Source of the DNA: Enhydrobacter sp.
GTDB taxonomy: Bacteria > Pseudomonadota > Alphaproteobacteria > Reyranellales > Reyranellaceae
Length of the DNA: 46,417 nt
Reading direction: 5' to 3'
NCBI GenBank assembly: GCA_026126105.1
Contig: JAHCJV010000005.1
Coordinates: 1-46,417 of the forward strand
The number at the start of each line of letters is the position of its first letter. Within the stretch, counting starts at the first letter, position 1. A program made the position numbers and the translations under genes. The notes beneath the pieces were generated by a model that was given only the letters and a program-made list of their open reading frames with translations, was not told the DNA's origin and searched no databases. This document shows positions 24,897 to 33,842 of the stretch, piece by piece.

Positions 24897-25874
24897 CTAA
24901 TCGACCCGGATGCCGGCAGACTGGATGACGTCAGACCACTTCTTGCGATCGGCCACGATCATGGCCTTGAGATCCGCCGGCGACCCGAGCACGGCGTCCA
25001 TGCCGTTCTCCAGGTAGCGCTTCTGCATGTCGGGCTTCAGCACCGCCGCGCGGAGAGCCTTGTTCCACAGGTCGATCAACTCGGACGGCAGCCCTCTCGG
25101 GCCGAACACGGCAAACCAGTTCACCACCTCGAAGCCGGGAACGGTCTGCGAGATGAGCGGCAGGTTTGGAAACAGCGGCGAGACGCGCGGCGAGCCGAAG
25201 GCGATGGGAACCAGCCCGCCGCCGCCGATCTGGCCAAGGAACTCCGGCATGTTGCCGAACATCATGTCGCAGTTTCCCGACACCAGGTCCTGGATGGCGG
25301 GAGCACCGCCGCGGTACGGCACATGCAGGAGATTGACCCCGGCGAGCTTCTTGAACAGCTCGCCCGCAAGATGCTGCGAGGTGCCGTTGCCTGCGGAGGC
25401 GTAGGTCAGCTTGCCCGGCTCCTTCTTCGCCCGTTCGATCAACTCGCCGACCGTGCGGAACGGCACGTGCTTTCCGAATACGAGCATGTTGTAGACGCCG
25501 GCAACGCTGGCGATCGGACTGAGGTCGACATCGACATTGATCGGCAGCTTCTGGCCCGGCATTACTGGCGACACGCACATTGCCGCCATCGCCGCAAGGC
25601 CGATGGTGCGTCCGTCGGGATTGGCGTTGGCGACGATTTCGTTGGCTATGAACCCCGATGCGCCGCTCTTGGTTTCGACGATCACCTTCTGGCCGACCTC
25701 CGACGTCACCGCCTCGGCGACGATCCGGCACAAGAGGTCCGCGGTGCCACCCGGCGGAAAGCCGCAAAAAAAGCGCACGTCGCCGGCGATTTTCACCTGC
25801 GACCAGGCCGGCGAGCCAACGCCCGCGGCGGCCAGAAAAGCGGTGCCCGCTTCCAAGAATGTCCTGCGTTTCAT
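24897..25874 (-). CDS. Bug/TctC-family periplasmic solute-binding protein
   Basis: A 325-residue Bug receptor with MKRRTFLEAGTAFLAAAG as a Tat-like signal (RRTFLEAG). The conserved ligand loops are GFPPGGTADLLCR, ANPDGRTIGLAAM and HVPYRGGAPAIQDLVSG. The start at 25874 has GGAGGAA six bases upstream; the longer frame to 25907 lacks this. It heads an operon with an alpha/beta hydrolase and a sugar-type binding protein, and is divergent from another Bug gene only 40 bases away. The two may share a control region. Confidence 0.92.
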   Translation of the reverse strand: MKRRTFLEAGTAFLAAAGVGSPAWSQVKIAGDVRFFCGFPPGGTADLLCRIVAEAVTSEVGQKVIVETKSGASGFIANEIVANANPDGRTIGLAAMAAMCVSPVMPGQKLPINVDVDLSPIASVAGVYNMLVFGKHVPFRTVGELIERAKKEPGKLTYASAGNGTSQHLAGELFKKLAGVNLLHVPYRGGAPAIQDLVSGNCDMMFGNMPEFLGQIGGGGLVPIAFGSPRVSPLFPNLPLISQTVPGFEVVNWFAVFGPRGLPSELIDLWNKALRAAVLKPDMQKRYLENGMDAVLGSPADLKAMIVADRKKWSDVIQSAGIRVD

Positions 25875-25914
25875 GTCGTTTCCTCCCTCGGAAGAGAAGT
25901 CTAGCATATTGGCG

Positions 25915-26892
25915 ATGATCAGACTTTGCCGCCGTTCCCTCCTCGCTGGATTCTGCTGCCTGCCAGTCGCCGAGCCGCGGGCTCAATCCGTCGGTTTCCC
26001 CGACAGGCCACTGCGCTTCGTCGTCGGCTTCCCACCCGGCGGCCCGAACGATCTTCTGGCGCGACTGATCGCGACGGGAATTGGAGAGCGGCTGGGCCGC
26101 AGCGTCGTGGTCGAAAACCGCGCCGGTGCGAACGGCGAGATCGCCGCCGCCTCGGTCGCCAAGGCGCCGCCGGACGGGAGCGTCTTTATGCTGGCGTCGA
26201 ACGGCTCGACCACCGTCGCGGCTGCCCTCAACAAGACCTTGCCTTACGACGTGCGCAGAGATTTCGCCGCCGTGGCGCCGGTCGGCATTAATCCCATGCT
26301 GCTGGTCGTGCGCCCCGACCTGCCGGCGAAGAACGTCGCCGAGCTTCTGGCGCTGGCGCACGACAAGCCCGGCAAGCTCAACGGCGCCTCGGCCGGCGCT
26401 GGCGGTGCCACACATCTCGCGCTGGAACTCTTCAAGTCGCTCGGCAAGGCCGACATCGTTCATGTGCCTTACAAGGGCGGCGGCCCGGCCATGGCGGACC
26501 TGATGGCCAGCATGGTCGACATCTACTTCGGCGGTCTGTCGACGGCGCTGCCGCATGTGAAGTCCGGGAAGCTGCGCGCGCTCGGCCAGACGGGGCAGAC
26601 GCGCTCGGCCGCCGCGCCAGATATTCCGACGATCGCCGAGTCGGGCTTGCCGGGGTATGACGCGGCGATCTCCTACGGCATATTTCTTCCCGGCGGTGCG
26701 GCGCGGACCTTGATCGACAAGCTCCATGACGCGACGGATGCAACGATCCGTTCGCCCGAGGTGGCGAAGAAATTCTCCGACCTTGGCGCAGATCCGCAGT
26801 TCGGCACACCCAAGGAATTTGCCGCCTATGTCGCGAACGACCTCGCCAAGTGGACCCGCGTCGCCAAGGACGCGGGTCTCAAGGCGGACTGA
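25915..26892 (+). CDS. Bug/TctC-family periplasmic solute-binding protein
   Basis: A 325-residue Bug receptor divergent from the previous one. Signal peptide MIRLCRRSLLAGFCCLPVA ends near PRAQS. The family blocks are VGFPPGGPNDLLAR, APPDGSVFMLASNGST and HVPYKGGGPAMADLMASM, all intact. Its divergence from the neighbour across a 40-base gap suggests paired or alternative regulation rather than recent duplication, since the two sequences differ clearly. The ATG at 25915 is used; the frame upstream is antisense to the other Bug gene. Confidence 0.92.
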   Translation: MIRLCRRSLLAGFCCLPVAEPRAQSVGFPDRPLRFVVGFPPGGPNDLLARLIATGIGERLGRSVVVENRAGANGEIAAASVAKAPPDGSVFMLASNGSTTVAAALNKTLPYDVRRDFAAVAPVGINPMLLVVRPDLPAKNVAELLALAHDKPGKLNGASAGAGGATHLALELFKSLGKADIVHVPYKGGGPAMADLMASMVDIYFGGLSTALPHVKSGKLRALGQTGQTRSAAAPDIPTIAESGLPGYDAAISYGIFLPGGAARTLIDKLHDATDATIRSPEVAKKFSDLGADPQFGTPKEFAAYVANDLAKWTRVAKDAGLKAD

Positions 26893-26907
26893 CTCGGTGG
26901 CGAGCGA

Positions 26908-27234
26908 CTACTTGACCGAAGAGAAGGCGGTCGGGACGAGCAGCTGGTTCGAGACGTTCTGCACGATCGCGCCGTCCTTCTCGGTCTCGGCGCGCTTGGC
27001 GATCCATTCCGGGTCGGCCTGGAAGGCAGCCCATTTCTTGTCGCGATCGGCGAGCGATTCCCAGGCGAGCAAATAGGTCAGATCCTGGTTGGATTCGCCG
27101 ACGAGGGTCGTCCAGAAGCCCGCTTGCTTGATGCCGTGCTTCTCCCACAGCTTGAGGGTGATGTTGGCGAAGCGGTTGAGCAGGGCCGGCAGGCGACCCG
27201 GCACGCAGCGATAGACGCGGATTTCGTAGATCAT
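26908..27234 (-). CDS. NIPSNAP-family protein
   Basis: A 108-residue NIPSNAP-domain protein (ferredoxin-like alpha/beta barrel). It opens with MIYEIRVYRCVPGRLPALLNRFANI and has the typical GFWTTLVGESNQDLTYLLAWES and KKWAAFQADPEW segments. Bacterial members often sit in catabolic operons but their activity is generally unknown. GGGAGAGAA precedes the ATG. It follows the metallo-beta-lactamase-fold gene by 12 bases, so the two are likely one transcript. Confidence 0.9.
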   Translation of the reverse strand: MIYEIRVYRCVPGRLPALLNRFANITLKLWEKHGIKQAGFWTTLVGESNQDLTYLLAWESLADRDKKWAAFQADPEWIAKRAETEKDGAIVQNVSNQLLVPTAFSSVK

Positions 27235-27246
27235 TTCTCTCTCCCG

Positions 27247-28134
27247 TTAGAAGTTGTTGGCAAAGCGCGGCGCGAAACCCGCGCCCTTGTGGTCGATATG
27301 ACAATGAAACGGCGCGCCGAAATGGCACGGCATCAGGATCGCACCCGATCCCGCGCAATGCTCGATCGCCGCGAGCCGGCTCTTGCGCGCATTGTCCTGG
27401 TCGAGGCACGCGAAACTGTTCCACTCCGGGTGATGGACCTGCACCGCATGGTGCAGGATATCGCCGCAAAACAGAGCCTTGCTGCCTTGGGACTCGAGCT
27501 CGATGCGGATGGTGCCCGGCGTGTGGCCGGGCGCCGGTGTGATCCTGAGGCCGTCCTCGAGCTCGGCAGCACCCTTGATCATCTGGGCATTGCCCGCCTC
27601 GACCACCGGCAACACCGAGTCGCGGAACGATCCCCCGTTGGCGGGGCCCTTCTGCGGGTCGGCATCGAGATCCTTGTAGAAGTCGAAATCCTCCTGGCTC
27701 CAGACATATTTCGCATTCTTGAAGGTCGGCACCCAGCGACCGTTCTCAAGCTGTGTGTTCCAGCCGACATGATCGACATGCAGGTGCGTGCACATAACCA
27801 TGTCGATCTGGTCCGGCGTTACGCCCGCGGCCCTCAGGCGGTCCAGATAGGGCGTGTTCATCATGTTCCATTTGGGACGGTGCTTGCGCGACTTATGGTT
27901 GCCGACGCAGGTGTCGATCAGGATCGTCTTTCCGCCGACCCTGAGCAGCCAGCTATGGATGCTGAGCTTCAGCCAGCCCGACGCCTCGTCATAGTGGTTG
28001 GGACTCATCCAGGATCCGTGCTCGCGCACCACGTCGGGAGTCCAGTCGGGGAAGAATACCTTGGCGTCGAAGTTGGGCTCGTAACTTTCCTCGATGCGCG
28101 TTGCCGTGGCAGCCCCGAGCTTTACTTCGACCAT
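27247..28134 (-). CDS. Metallo-beta-lactamase-fold hydrolase
   Basis: A 295-residue MBL-fold protein. The metal site motif is THLHVDHVGW (H-x-H-x-D-H), followed by His in APGHTPGT, Asp in LFCGDILHHAVQ and the late His in MPCHFGAPFH, so a two-metal centre is complete. Members close in sequence hydrolyse lactones or esters, including quorum-sensing-lactonase-like enzymes. ATG 28134 has GGGAGG seven bases upstream and is preferred over the in-frame start at 28149. It heads a two-gene unit with the NIPSNAP protein. Confidence 0.9.
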   Translation of the reverse strand: MVEVKLGAATATRIEESYEPNFDAKVFFPDWTPDVVREHGSWMSPNHYDEASGWLKLSIHSWLLRVGGKTILIDTCVGNHKSRKHRPKWNMMNTPYLDRLRAAGVTPDQIDMVMCTHLHVDHVGWNTQLENGRWVPTFKNAKYVWSQEDFDFYKDLDADPQKGPANGGSFRDSVLPVVEAGNAQMIKGAAELEDGLRITPAPGHTPGTIRIELESQGSKALFCGDILHHAVQVHHPEWNSFACLDQDNARKSRLAAIEHCAGSGAILMPCHFGAPFHCHIDHKGAGFAPRFANNF

Positions 28135-28180
28135 ACAGTTGCCTCCCACCTCAGCAGGCAGCTTAGGGGAGCCGACATTG

Positions 28181-28477
28181 TCAGAACAGGCCGCGTCCCA
28201 TCGATTTTCGATAGCCGAACCATGCCCCCAATCCGCCGCTGAAGCCCGCCGCGACCACCAGAGCCATGAAGTTCAGGCCTACCAATCGGGGATCGAGCAG
28301 ACCAGGGAAATGCCGGCCGGCCCATATCGACATCGCGAAGTAGACACCTGCGAGGATTTCCCCGACCATGACACCGGTGATCAGATGCCAGGGAGAAGCA
28401 AGCGTCCAGCGATAACCGAGGATCACCCCGATCGCCAGCGACGCACCGCACGCTACCAAGGCACCGATGGTTTCCAC
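28181..28477 (-). CDS. Small integral membrane protein of unknown function
   Basis: A 98-residue protein with three hydrophobic segments: residues about 4-21 (GALVACGASLAIGVILGY), 33-53 (ITGVMVGEILAGVYFAMSIW) and 69-88 (LNFMALVVAAGFSGGLGAWF). It ends in a basic tail (GYRKSMGRG). The start is GTG with GAGGAG eleven bases upstream. I do not recognise a family. It lies between the MBL-fold gene and the divergent amidase. Confidence 0.65.
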   Translation of the reverse strand: METIGALVACGASLAIGVILGYRWTLASPWHLITGVMVGEILAGVYFAMSIWAGRHFPGLLDPRLVGLNFMALVVAAGFSGGLGAWFGYRKSMGRGLF

Positions 28478-28588
28478 GGAACGCGACGCTCCTCACTCCG
28501 GGCTCGACTTGCGACAGTCCGCAGCCGAAACTGACCGGCACGTCATACTTTGCATCAACTGCAAAAATATCGAAACGAACGAACACGC

Positions 28589-30007
28589 ATGTCTGATGGC
28601 CTATTCTGGAGTTCCGCTTGGGAGCTCAGCCGGTCTTTCGGCCGCAAGGAACTCTCTCCGGTCGAGCTGGTCGATCGTGTGTTGCAACGCGCAACGCGGC
28701 TACAGTCTCATCTGAACTTCCTTGTGTTGGTCGACGAAGGCGGCGCCCGCGCGGCAGCGCGTGCCTCCGAGGCGCGCTGGATGAAGGGCGAGCCGCTGTC
28801 GCCGCTGGACGGCGTGCCGACCTCGATCAAGGACACGACGACGGTCGAGGGCTGGCCGACGCGTCTCGGCTCGCATGCGACCGACGAAACACCGGCATCC
28901 GAAGACGCACCCGTCGTCGCCCGCCTGCGGGCCGCCGGGTTGCCCATTCTGGGCAAGAGCACAACGCCCGAGTTCGGCTGGAAGGCGCTGACCGATTCTC
29001 CGCTGCAGGGCATCACGCGAAACCCTTGGAATACCGCACATTCCCCGGGTGGCTCATCAGGCGGCGCCTCGTCGATGACTTCGGCTGGCGTGGCGCCTTT
29101 CAACCACGGCAATGACGGCGGCGGCTCGATCCGCATCCCTGCCGCCCATACCGGCCTTGTCGGGCTCAAGCCGTCCTACGGCCGCATCCCGCAATATCCC
29201 GCAGATTCACCCTTCGCGGACGTGATCAGCCAGGGTGTGCTCGCCCGCAGCGTGCTCGACACGGCGCTCGTGCTGAACGCCACTGCCGGACCCGACGCGC
29301 GTGACTGGCGCTCGCTGCCGGCGGATGGCCGCGATTACACGATTGGTCTCGACGCGGGCGTACGCGGCTGGAAGATCGGCCTCAGCCTGGACTTCGGTCA
29401 CGTCGACGCCGACCCGGAGATCCGCGCTCTCGTGGAAGCAGCTGCGAAGCGCTTCGAGGGGCTCGGCGCGATCGTCGAGGACGTCGGGCCACTGATCGAA
29501 CCCCTGCAGAACGCCTTCGAGCCGCTGTGGATCGGCAGCTTCGCCACGCGTTTGCGCCAGATCCCCACGCAGTTGCACAACAAGCTCGATCCTGGCTTTC
29601 GCGCCGCTGCAGAGAAGGGCCTTTCGATCACCCTTGCGGACTACGCCAAGTCCTACGAGGCTAAGTCGAAGCTCGCCCGCGACATGGCGCTCTGGCACCA
29701 CAAGTACGATCTGCTGCTGTCGCCGGTGACGCCGACTGCCGCGCCGCCCGTCGACACGGTCTACAATTCCGCTGCGTTCCCGCGCTGGACCAAGGGTGCA
29801 CCTTACACCTTGCCGTTCAACCTGACCGGCCAGCCCGCGGCCTCGATGCCGGCCGGACTCACAGCTGCCGGGCTGCCGGTCGGCGTGCAGATTGTCGGAC
29901 CGCCGCACGCCGATCATCTCGTGCTAAGGGCGATGCGCGCCTACGAAAGCGCAAGTGGTTGGGCGTGGCCGCAGCCGAAGGTGCTGGAGATGCTGGCGAA
30001 GATGTGA
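28589..30007 (+). CDS. Amidase-signature-family amidase
   Basis: A 472-residue amidase-signature enzyme with the Ser-cisSer-Lys triad: Lys in VPTSIKDTTTVEG, the cis-Ser in the Gly/Ser loop HSPGGSSGGASSM and the nucleophile Ser in NDGGGSIRIPAAHTG. The usual Thr/Ser before DGGGS is Asn here. It hydrolyses an amide to acid and ammonia in the cytoplasm, and no signal peptide is seen. The ATG at 28589 (MSDGLFWSSAWELSRSF) fits family length; ATG 28550 is an alternative. No strong ribosome site is visible at either. Confidence 0.92.
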   Translation: MSDGLFWSSAWELSRSFGRKELSPVELVDRVLQRATRLQSHLNFLVLVDEGGARAAARASEARWMKGEPLSPLDGVPTSIKDTTTVEGWPTRLGSHATDETPASEDAPVVARLRAAGLPILGKSTTPEFGWKALTDSPLQGITRNPWNTAHSPGGSSGGASSMTSAGVAPFNHGNDGGGSIRIPAAHTGLVGLKPSYGRIPQYPADSPFADVISQGVLARSVLDTALVLNATAGPDARDWRSLPADGRDYTIGLDAGVRGWKIGLSLDFGHVDADPEIRALVEAAAKRFEGLGAIVEDVGPLIEPLQNAFEPLWIGSFATRLRQIPTQLHNKLDPGFRAAAEKGLSITLADYAKSYEAKSKLARDMALWHHKYDLLLSPVTPTAAPPVDTVYNSAAFPRWTKGAPYTLPFNLTGQPAASMPAGLTAAGLPVGVQIVGPPHADHLVLRAMRAYESASGWAWPQPKVLEMLAKM

Positions 30008-30065
30008 CTTCTACGTGTTCGGAACGGAGCCTCATAGTGCCCCCCAATCAAAGCAGGGAGGCTCC

Positions 30066-30743
30066 ATGATCCGTCGACTTCGTCTTGCCGCACTCGTCAG
30101 CACCGCCGCTCTTCTGTTCGTGAGCGCGAGCCCGCAGGCGCAGCAGCCGCCGCCGCAATTCCCCAACATGACGTTCTTCATCACCAGCGTCGGCGGCCCG
30201 TCGGGCGCCAACTACGGCGGCCTCGAAGGGGCTGACAAGCATTGCCAGACGTTGGCCGACAAGGCGGGTGCCGGCGGGAAGACCTGGCGCGCCTACCTCA
30301 GCACGCAGGCGGTTAACGGCGCCACTGCGGTGAATGCGAAGGACCGCATCGGCAAGGGACCGTGGATCAATGCCAAGGGCGTGCAGATCGCCGCCAGCGT
30401 CGCCGACCTGCATTCTCCCAACAACAAGATCGCACCGGAGAATCTTGTGGCCGAGAACGGCCGTCTCATTCCCTCGCGGCTCTACACCGTCAACCAGCAC
30501 GACATACTGACGGGGTCGCAGGCCGACGGCACCGCGTTTCCGCCCGAGAAAGACATGACCTGCGGCAACTGGACCAAATCGGGCGAAGGCAGCGCGATGG
30601 TCGGCCATGCCGATCGCATGGGCCTGCGCGACGACGACGCCTCGAAGTCGTGGAACACTTCGCACCCGTCGCGTGGTTGCGACGCGGCCTCGCTGATCGC
30701 GACCGGCGGCGCCGGCCTGCTCTACTGCTTCGCGGCGAACTGA
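30066..30743 (+). CDS. Secreted lectin-like protein
   Basis: A 225-residue exported protein with signal peptide MIRRLRLAALVSTAALLFV...QAQ. The mature part matches a family commonly annotated as lectin in Bradyrhizobium and relatives, with a C-type-lectin/endostatin-like fold. MTFFITSVGGPSGANYGGLEGADKHCQ begins the domain (in pieces), followed by TWRAYLSTQ, DRIGKGPWINAKG, NQHDILTGSQADG, TCGNWTKSGEG and SRGCDAASLIATGGAGLLYCF. Four cysteines are placed to form two disulfides. AGGGAGG lies upstream of the ATG. The ligand is unknown. Confidence 0.87.
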   Translation: MIRRLRLAALVSTAALLFVSASPQAQQPPPQFPNMTFFITSVGGPSGANYGGLEGADKHCQTLADKAGAGGKTWRAYLSTQAVNGATAVNAKDRIGKGPWINAKGVQIAASVADLHSPNNKIAPENLVAENGRLIPSRLYTVNQHDILTGSQADGTAFPPEKDMTCGNWTKSGEGSAMVGHADRMGLRDDDASKSWNTSHPSRGCDAASLIATGGAGLLYCFAAN

Positions 30744-30748
30744 CCGCA

Positions 30749-30788
30749 GCCCAGAGGACGCGTCACGCCCGTGACGCGTCCTCTGGGC
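30749..30788. terminator. Perfect 18-bp inverted repeat between convergent genes
   Basis: GCCCAGAGGACGCGTCAC and its exact complement flank a four-base loop (GCCC), filling the gap between the lectin-like gene stop (30743) and the Bug gene stop (30791). No T-run follows on either strand, so it is probably a bidirectional barrier or factor-assisted terminator. Confidence 0.65.
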
Positions 30789-30790
30789 GA

Positions 30791-31768
30791 TCAGGAATCG
30801 GTTTTCACGCCGGCCGTGGAGATCACCTTGCCCCACTTCTCGATCTCGTCGTTCAGAAACTTTGCCGTGTCGGCCGGCGAGTAGCCGGCAGGGATCACCG
30901 CGAGCTCGGCGAACCGCTTACGCAGCGCAGCATCGGCCATTGCCCTGGCGACCTCACTCTGCAGACGCTCGACGATCTCTTTGGGCGTGCCGGCCGGCGC
31001 AAGGAACATCACCCAGCTCGAGCCTTCGATCGGCGGACCGCCCGCCTCCACGATGGTCGGTACTTCTTCGACACCCGGCACTCTCTCCTTCGAGAGCATG
31101 CAGAGAGCGCGGACCTTTCCAGCGCGCACGTTCGAGATCACGCCGATCGGCGCGTCGATCAGCATCTGCAGGTTGCCGGCCGCGAGGTCTGCCAGCGCCG
31201 GTGCGGTGCCCTTGTAGGGCACATGCACCATTTCGATTCCGGCGACCTGCTTCATCAGCTCGCTGGTGAGATGGGCGGCCGCTCCGACTCCCGAGGATCC
31301 GAACGAAATCTTGCCCGGGTTTTTTTTGGCGAAGGCGATCAGCTCGGCGACGTTCTTCACGGGCAGGTCGTTGGTGACGCACAGGATCATCGGCGCGACG
31401 CCGACCAGCGACACAGGCGTGAAGCTCGAAACCGGGTCGAATTTCAGCTTGCCGGCATAAAGCGTTTTGTTCGCCGCGTGGGCAGCGATCACGGTCAGGA
31501 AGGTATAGCCGTCGGGGGCTGCATTGGCGACGAACTCCGCGCCGATCAGCGAATTGGCGCCCGGCTTGTTGTCGACCACGAAGCTCTGGCCGAGGTTGAT
31601 CTTTTCGAGCGTCAGGCGCGTGGCGACATCGGTGAGGCCGCCCGCCGTGTACGGCACGACCCAGCGGATCGACTTGCTCGGCCACCCGCCTTGTGCCTGC
31701 GCGCCGCCTGCCAGGAACGGCACGATTGCACCCGCGGCAAGCGCCGTCCGACGCGTAAGTCTCTTCAT
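30791..31768 (-). CDS. Bug/TctC-family periplasmic solute-binding protein
   Basis: A 325-residue Bug receptor. MKRLTRRTALAAGAIVPFLAGG...AQAQ is a Tat-like signal (TRRTALAAG). Ligand loops: VVPYTAGGLTDVATR, AAPDGYTFLTVI and HVPYKGTAPALADLAAG. It is the downstream member of a tandem pair of Bug genes, separated by 39 bases, with no membrane transport subunits nearby. The two are only moderately alike, so they probably bind different ligands. Confidence 0.92.
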   Translation of the reverse strand: MKRLTRRTALAAGAIVPFLAGGAQAQGGWPSKSIRWVVPYTAGGLTDVATRLTLEKINLGQSFVVDNKPGANSLIGAEFVANAAPDGYTFLTVIAAHAANKTLYAGKLKFDPVSSFTPVSLVGVAPMILCVTNDLPVKNVAELIAFAKKNPGKISFGSSGVGAAAHLTSELMKQVAGIEMVHVPYKGTAPALADLAAGNLQMLIDAPIGVISNVRAGKVRALCMLSKERVPGVEEVPTIVEAGGPPIEGSSWVMFLAPAGTPKEIVERLQSEVARAMADAALRKRFAELAVIPAGYSPADTAKFLNDEIEKWGKVISTAGVKTDS

Positions 31769-31807
31769 TCTGTCCTACCTGTTCTTCATGTGCTTTCGCC
31801 CGCCCGC

Positions 31808-32785
31808 TCAATCGAGCCGCAGGTTGTGCCGGCTGATCAGGTTGCCGAAAAACACCCAATCCTTCTCCATCCGGGCCTTCAGTTCGTCCGGGCCGGCATA
31901 AGTGGGGTATAGGCTGTAAATCATCAGCTTGGCGGCCGTGTCCGGTGCGCTGACGAAGGACTTGGCCACTGCAGCAACCCGTTGCACGATCGCCGGCGGA
32001 GTGCCGGCCGGAGCCAGCAGCCCGAACCATAGCTCGTCGGTCATGTCCGGCAGCCCCTGCTCGGCGAAGGACGGTATGTCCGGTAGTCCCGCGAAGCGCT
32101 TGCCGCCCTCGCTGCGCGTCGCCAGCACCTTGAGGGCACCCTCCTTCACGCGCGGCAGCGCCGACGGATCGAAACCGAGATCGATCCGTCCACCCAGAAG
32201 GTCGACCTGCGCTTCGCTCGATCCCTTGTAATGCACCATCAGCAGCTTGATCCCCGCCAGCTCGGCGAGAAGCTCGCACGCCATATGGCCTCCCGAACCG
32301 GTGCCCGCCGTCCCGCAGCTCACCGTATCCGGCGCCTTGAGCGCCAGCGCCTTCAGCTCCGCGATGTTGCTGGCGGGAAAATCCTTGCGGGCCACCAGCA
32401 GGGTGAAGTTGGCGGCAAACGTCGCGATCGGGACGAGATCCGTGCGCGGATCGTAGCTGACCTTGCGCATCTGCGCGGTCGCCGAAATCGACGCGGAATG
32501 GCCCAGGAGCAGTGTATAGCCGTCGGCCGGTGCACGCGCCGCGATCGCCACGCCCAGCGAAGCCCCAGCGCCAGGCTTGTTGTCGACGATCACCTGCTGG
32601 CCGAGGTCTTTCGCCAACGCCGCCGCCACATTTCGGCCGACGACATCGGACGGGCCGCCGGCGGCAAAGGGAACGATCAGCCTGATCGGCTTGGTCGGCC
32701 ATGCATCCTGCGCGCCCGCCTCTGTCGCAAGCGCCAAGCCCAGGCTCAAAGCGACGACCATCCGGCGAACAATTGAAATATGCAT
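31808..32785 (-). CDS. Bug/TctC-family periplasmic solute-binding protein
   Basis: A 325-residue Bug receptor and upstream member of the tandem pair. Signal peptide MHISIVRRMVVALSLGLALA ends near EAGAQ. Family blocks: IVPFAAGGPSDVVGR, APADGYTLLLGHSAS and MVHYKGSSEAQVDLLGG. The last departs from the usual HVPYKG. The following gene on the strand is the second Bug protein. Upstream, a hairpin separates it from the SDR gene, so it probably has its own promoter in the short gap near 32786-32827. Confidence 0.92.
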   Translation of the reverse strand: MHISIVRRMVVALSLGLALATEAGAQDAWPTKPIRLIVPFAAGGPSDVVGRNVAAALAKDLGQQVIVDNKPGAGASLGVAIAARAPADGYTLLLGHSASISATAQMRKVSYDPRTDLVPIATFAANFTLLVARKDFPASNIAELKALALKAPDTVSCGTAGTGSGGHMACELLAELAGIKLLMVHYKGSSEAQVDLLGGRIDLGFDPSALPRVKEGALKVLATRSEGGKRFAGLPDIPSFAEQGLPDMTDELWFGLLAPAGTPPAIVQRVAAVAKSFVSAPDTAAKLMIYSLYPTYAGPDELKARMEKDWVFFGNLISRHNLRLD

Positions 32786-32827
32786 GGCGCTTCGATCCTC
32801 GCTGCTTAGATCCGAATTACGACCATA

Positions 32828-32855
32828 GGAGCGCGGCTTTCGAGAGCCGCGCTCC
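32828..32855 (-). terminator. Hairpin after the SDR gene
   Basis: GGAGCGCGGCT and its exact reverse complement (11 bp) enclose a six-base loop, 12 bases after the SDR stop on the minus strand. No T-run follows, so it is a probable but weak intrinsic terminator separating the SDR gene from the tandem Bug genes. Confidence 0.6.
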
Positions 32856-32867
32856 GGGCGCGAGGCC

Positions 32868-33767
32868 CTAGTCGAGATCCAGCCCGTTCATGCCGGCGTT
32901 CTTGCGCGCCTTCTTCGCCAGTTCGGTGAGTATCTTGCCCGCCTCGCGAGGATCGAGGACCGGCTTGGCTTCCGGTCCCTTGTGCCAGCCCTCGGCGACG
33001 GCGAACTGGCCGTTGCCGGCCTGGAAGACGCGGCCGGTGATCTCGCGACTCTCCTCGCTCACCAGCCAGGTCGCGACCGGCGCGATCCATTTCGGGCTGC
33101 GCGTCTCCTTGTCCTCTTCGGTGTAGTTGCGCAGGTCCTCGGTCATGCGGGTGAAGGCCGACGGCGAGATCGAGTTCACCGTGACGCCGTAGCGGCCGAG
33201 TTCGCGCGCGGCGATCACAGTGAACGAGGCGATGCCGGCCTTGGCCGCGCCGTAGTTGGTCTGGCCGATATTGCCGTAGATGCCCGACACAGAGGTCGTG
33301 GTGATGATGCGCGCATCGACCGGACCGCCCGTCTCCTTGGCCTTGTCGCGCCAATAGGCCGCCGCATGCCGTGCCGGCGCGAAGGTGCCCTTGAGATGCA
33401 CCTTGATGACAGCGTCCCACTCGTCCTCGGTCATGTTGACCAGCATGCGGTCGCGCAGGATGCCGGCATTCAGGACCACGGCATCGAGCTTGCCGAACGC
33501 CTCGACCGCCTGTTCGATCATGTGCTTGGCACCGTTCCAGTCGGAGACGTCGTCGCCGTTGGCGACCGCCTCGCCGCCCTTGGCCTTGATCTCGTTGACG
33601 ACCTGCTGGGCGGGGCCGACATCGTGACCCTTGCCGGCGCGGTCGCCGCCGAGGTCGTTCACCACCACCTTGGCGCCATGCTCCGCCAGCATCAGGCAGT
33701 GCTCCCGCCCGACGCCTCGCGCCCCACCGGTCACGATCGCCACCCGGCCTTCGCACAATCTCGCCAT
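32868..33767 (-). CDS. Short-chain dehydrogenase/reductase (hydroxyacyl-CoA dehydrogenase-like)
   Basis: A 299-residue SDR. The cofactor loop is VTGGARGVGREHC, the structural motif is VLNAGILRDRM and the catalytic part is TTSVSGIYGNIG with Tyr and Lys in NYGAAKAG. The VVVNDLGGDRAGKG segment after the second strand, where NAD-specific Asp sits, and the LNAGILRD sequence are typical of the multifunctional-enzyme-2-like 3-hydroxyacyl-CoA dehydrogenases. It probably oxidises an acyl-CoA or similar secondary alcohol with NAD. GGGAGGGAG precedes the ATG. It is divergent from the serine hydrolase gene across 75 bases. Confidence 0.92.
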   Translation of the reverse strand: MARLCEGRVAIVTGGARGVGREHCLMLAEHGAKVVVNDLGGDRAGKGHDVGPAQQVVNEIKAKGGEAVANGDDVSDWNGAKHMIEQAVEAFGKLDAVVLNAGILRDRMLVNMTEDEWDAVIKVHLKGTFAPARHAAAYWRDKAKETGGPVDARIITTTSVSGIYGNIGQTNYGAAKAGIASFTVIAARELGRYGVTVNSISPSAFTRMTEDLRNYTEEDKETRSPKWIAPVATWLVSEESREITGRVFQAGNGQFAVAEGWHKGPEAKPVLDPREAGKILTELAKKARKNAGMNGLDLD

Positions 33768-33842
33768 TGCTCCCTCCCGTCTTTTGCGTGTCTGGACGCC
33801 ACTGTCCTGCGCTACTCTAGCCGCCAACCGAGGAGGATCGCC

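Noticed and set aside
24931..26727. A 598-codon minus-strand frame over two Bug genes
   Set aside because: Shadow frame over coding sequence on both strands; no start signal or recognisable domain.
32982..33842. Upstream extension of the serine hydrolase frame
   Set aside because: It runs antisense through the SDR gene. AGGAGG before ATG 33843 and the family start fit the shorter protein.
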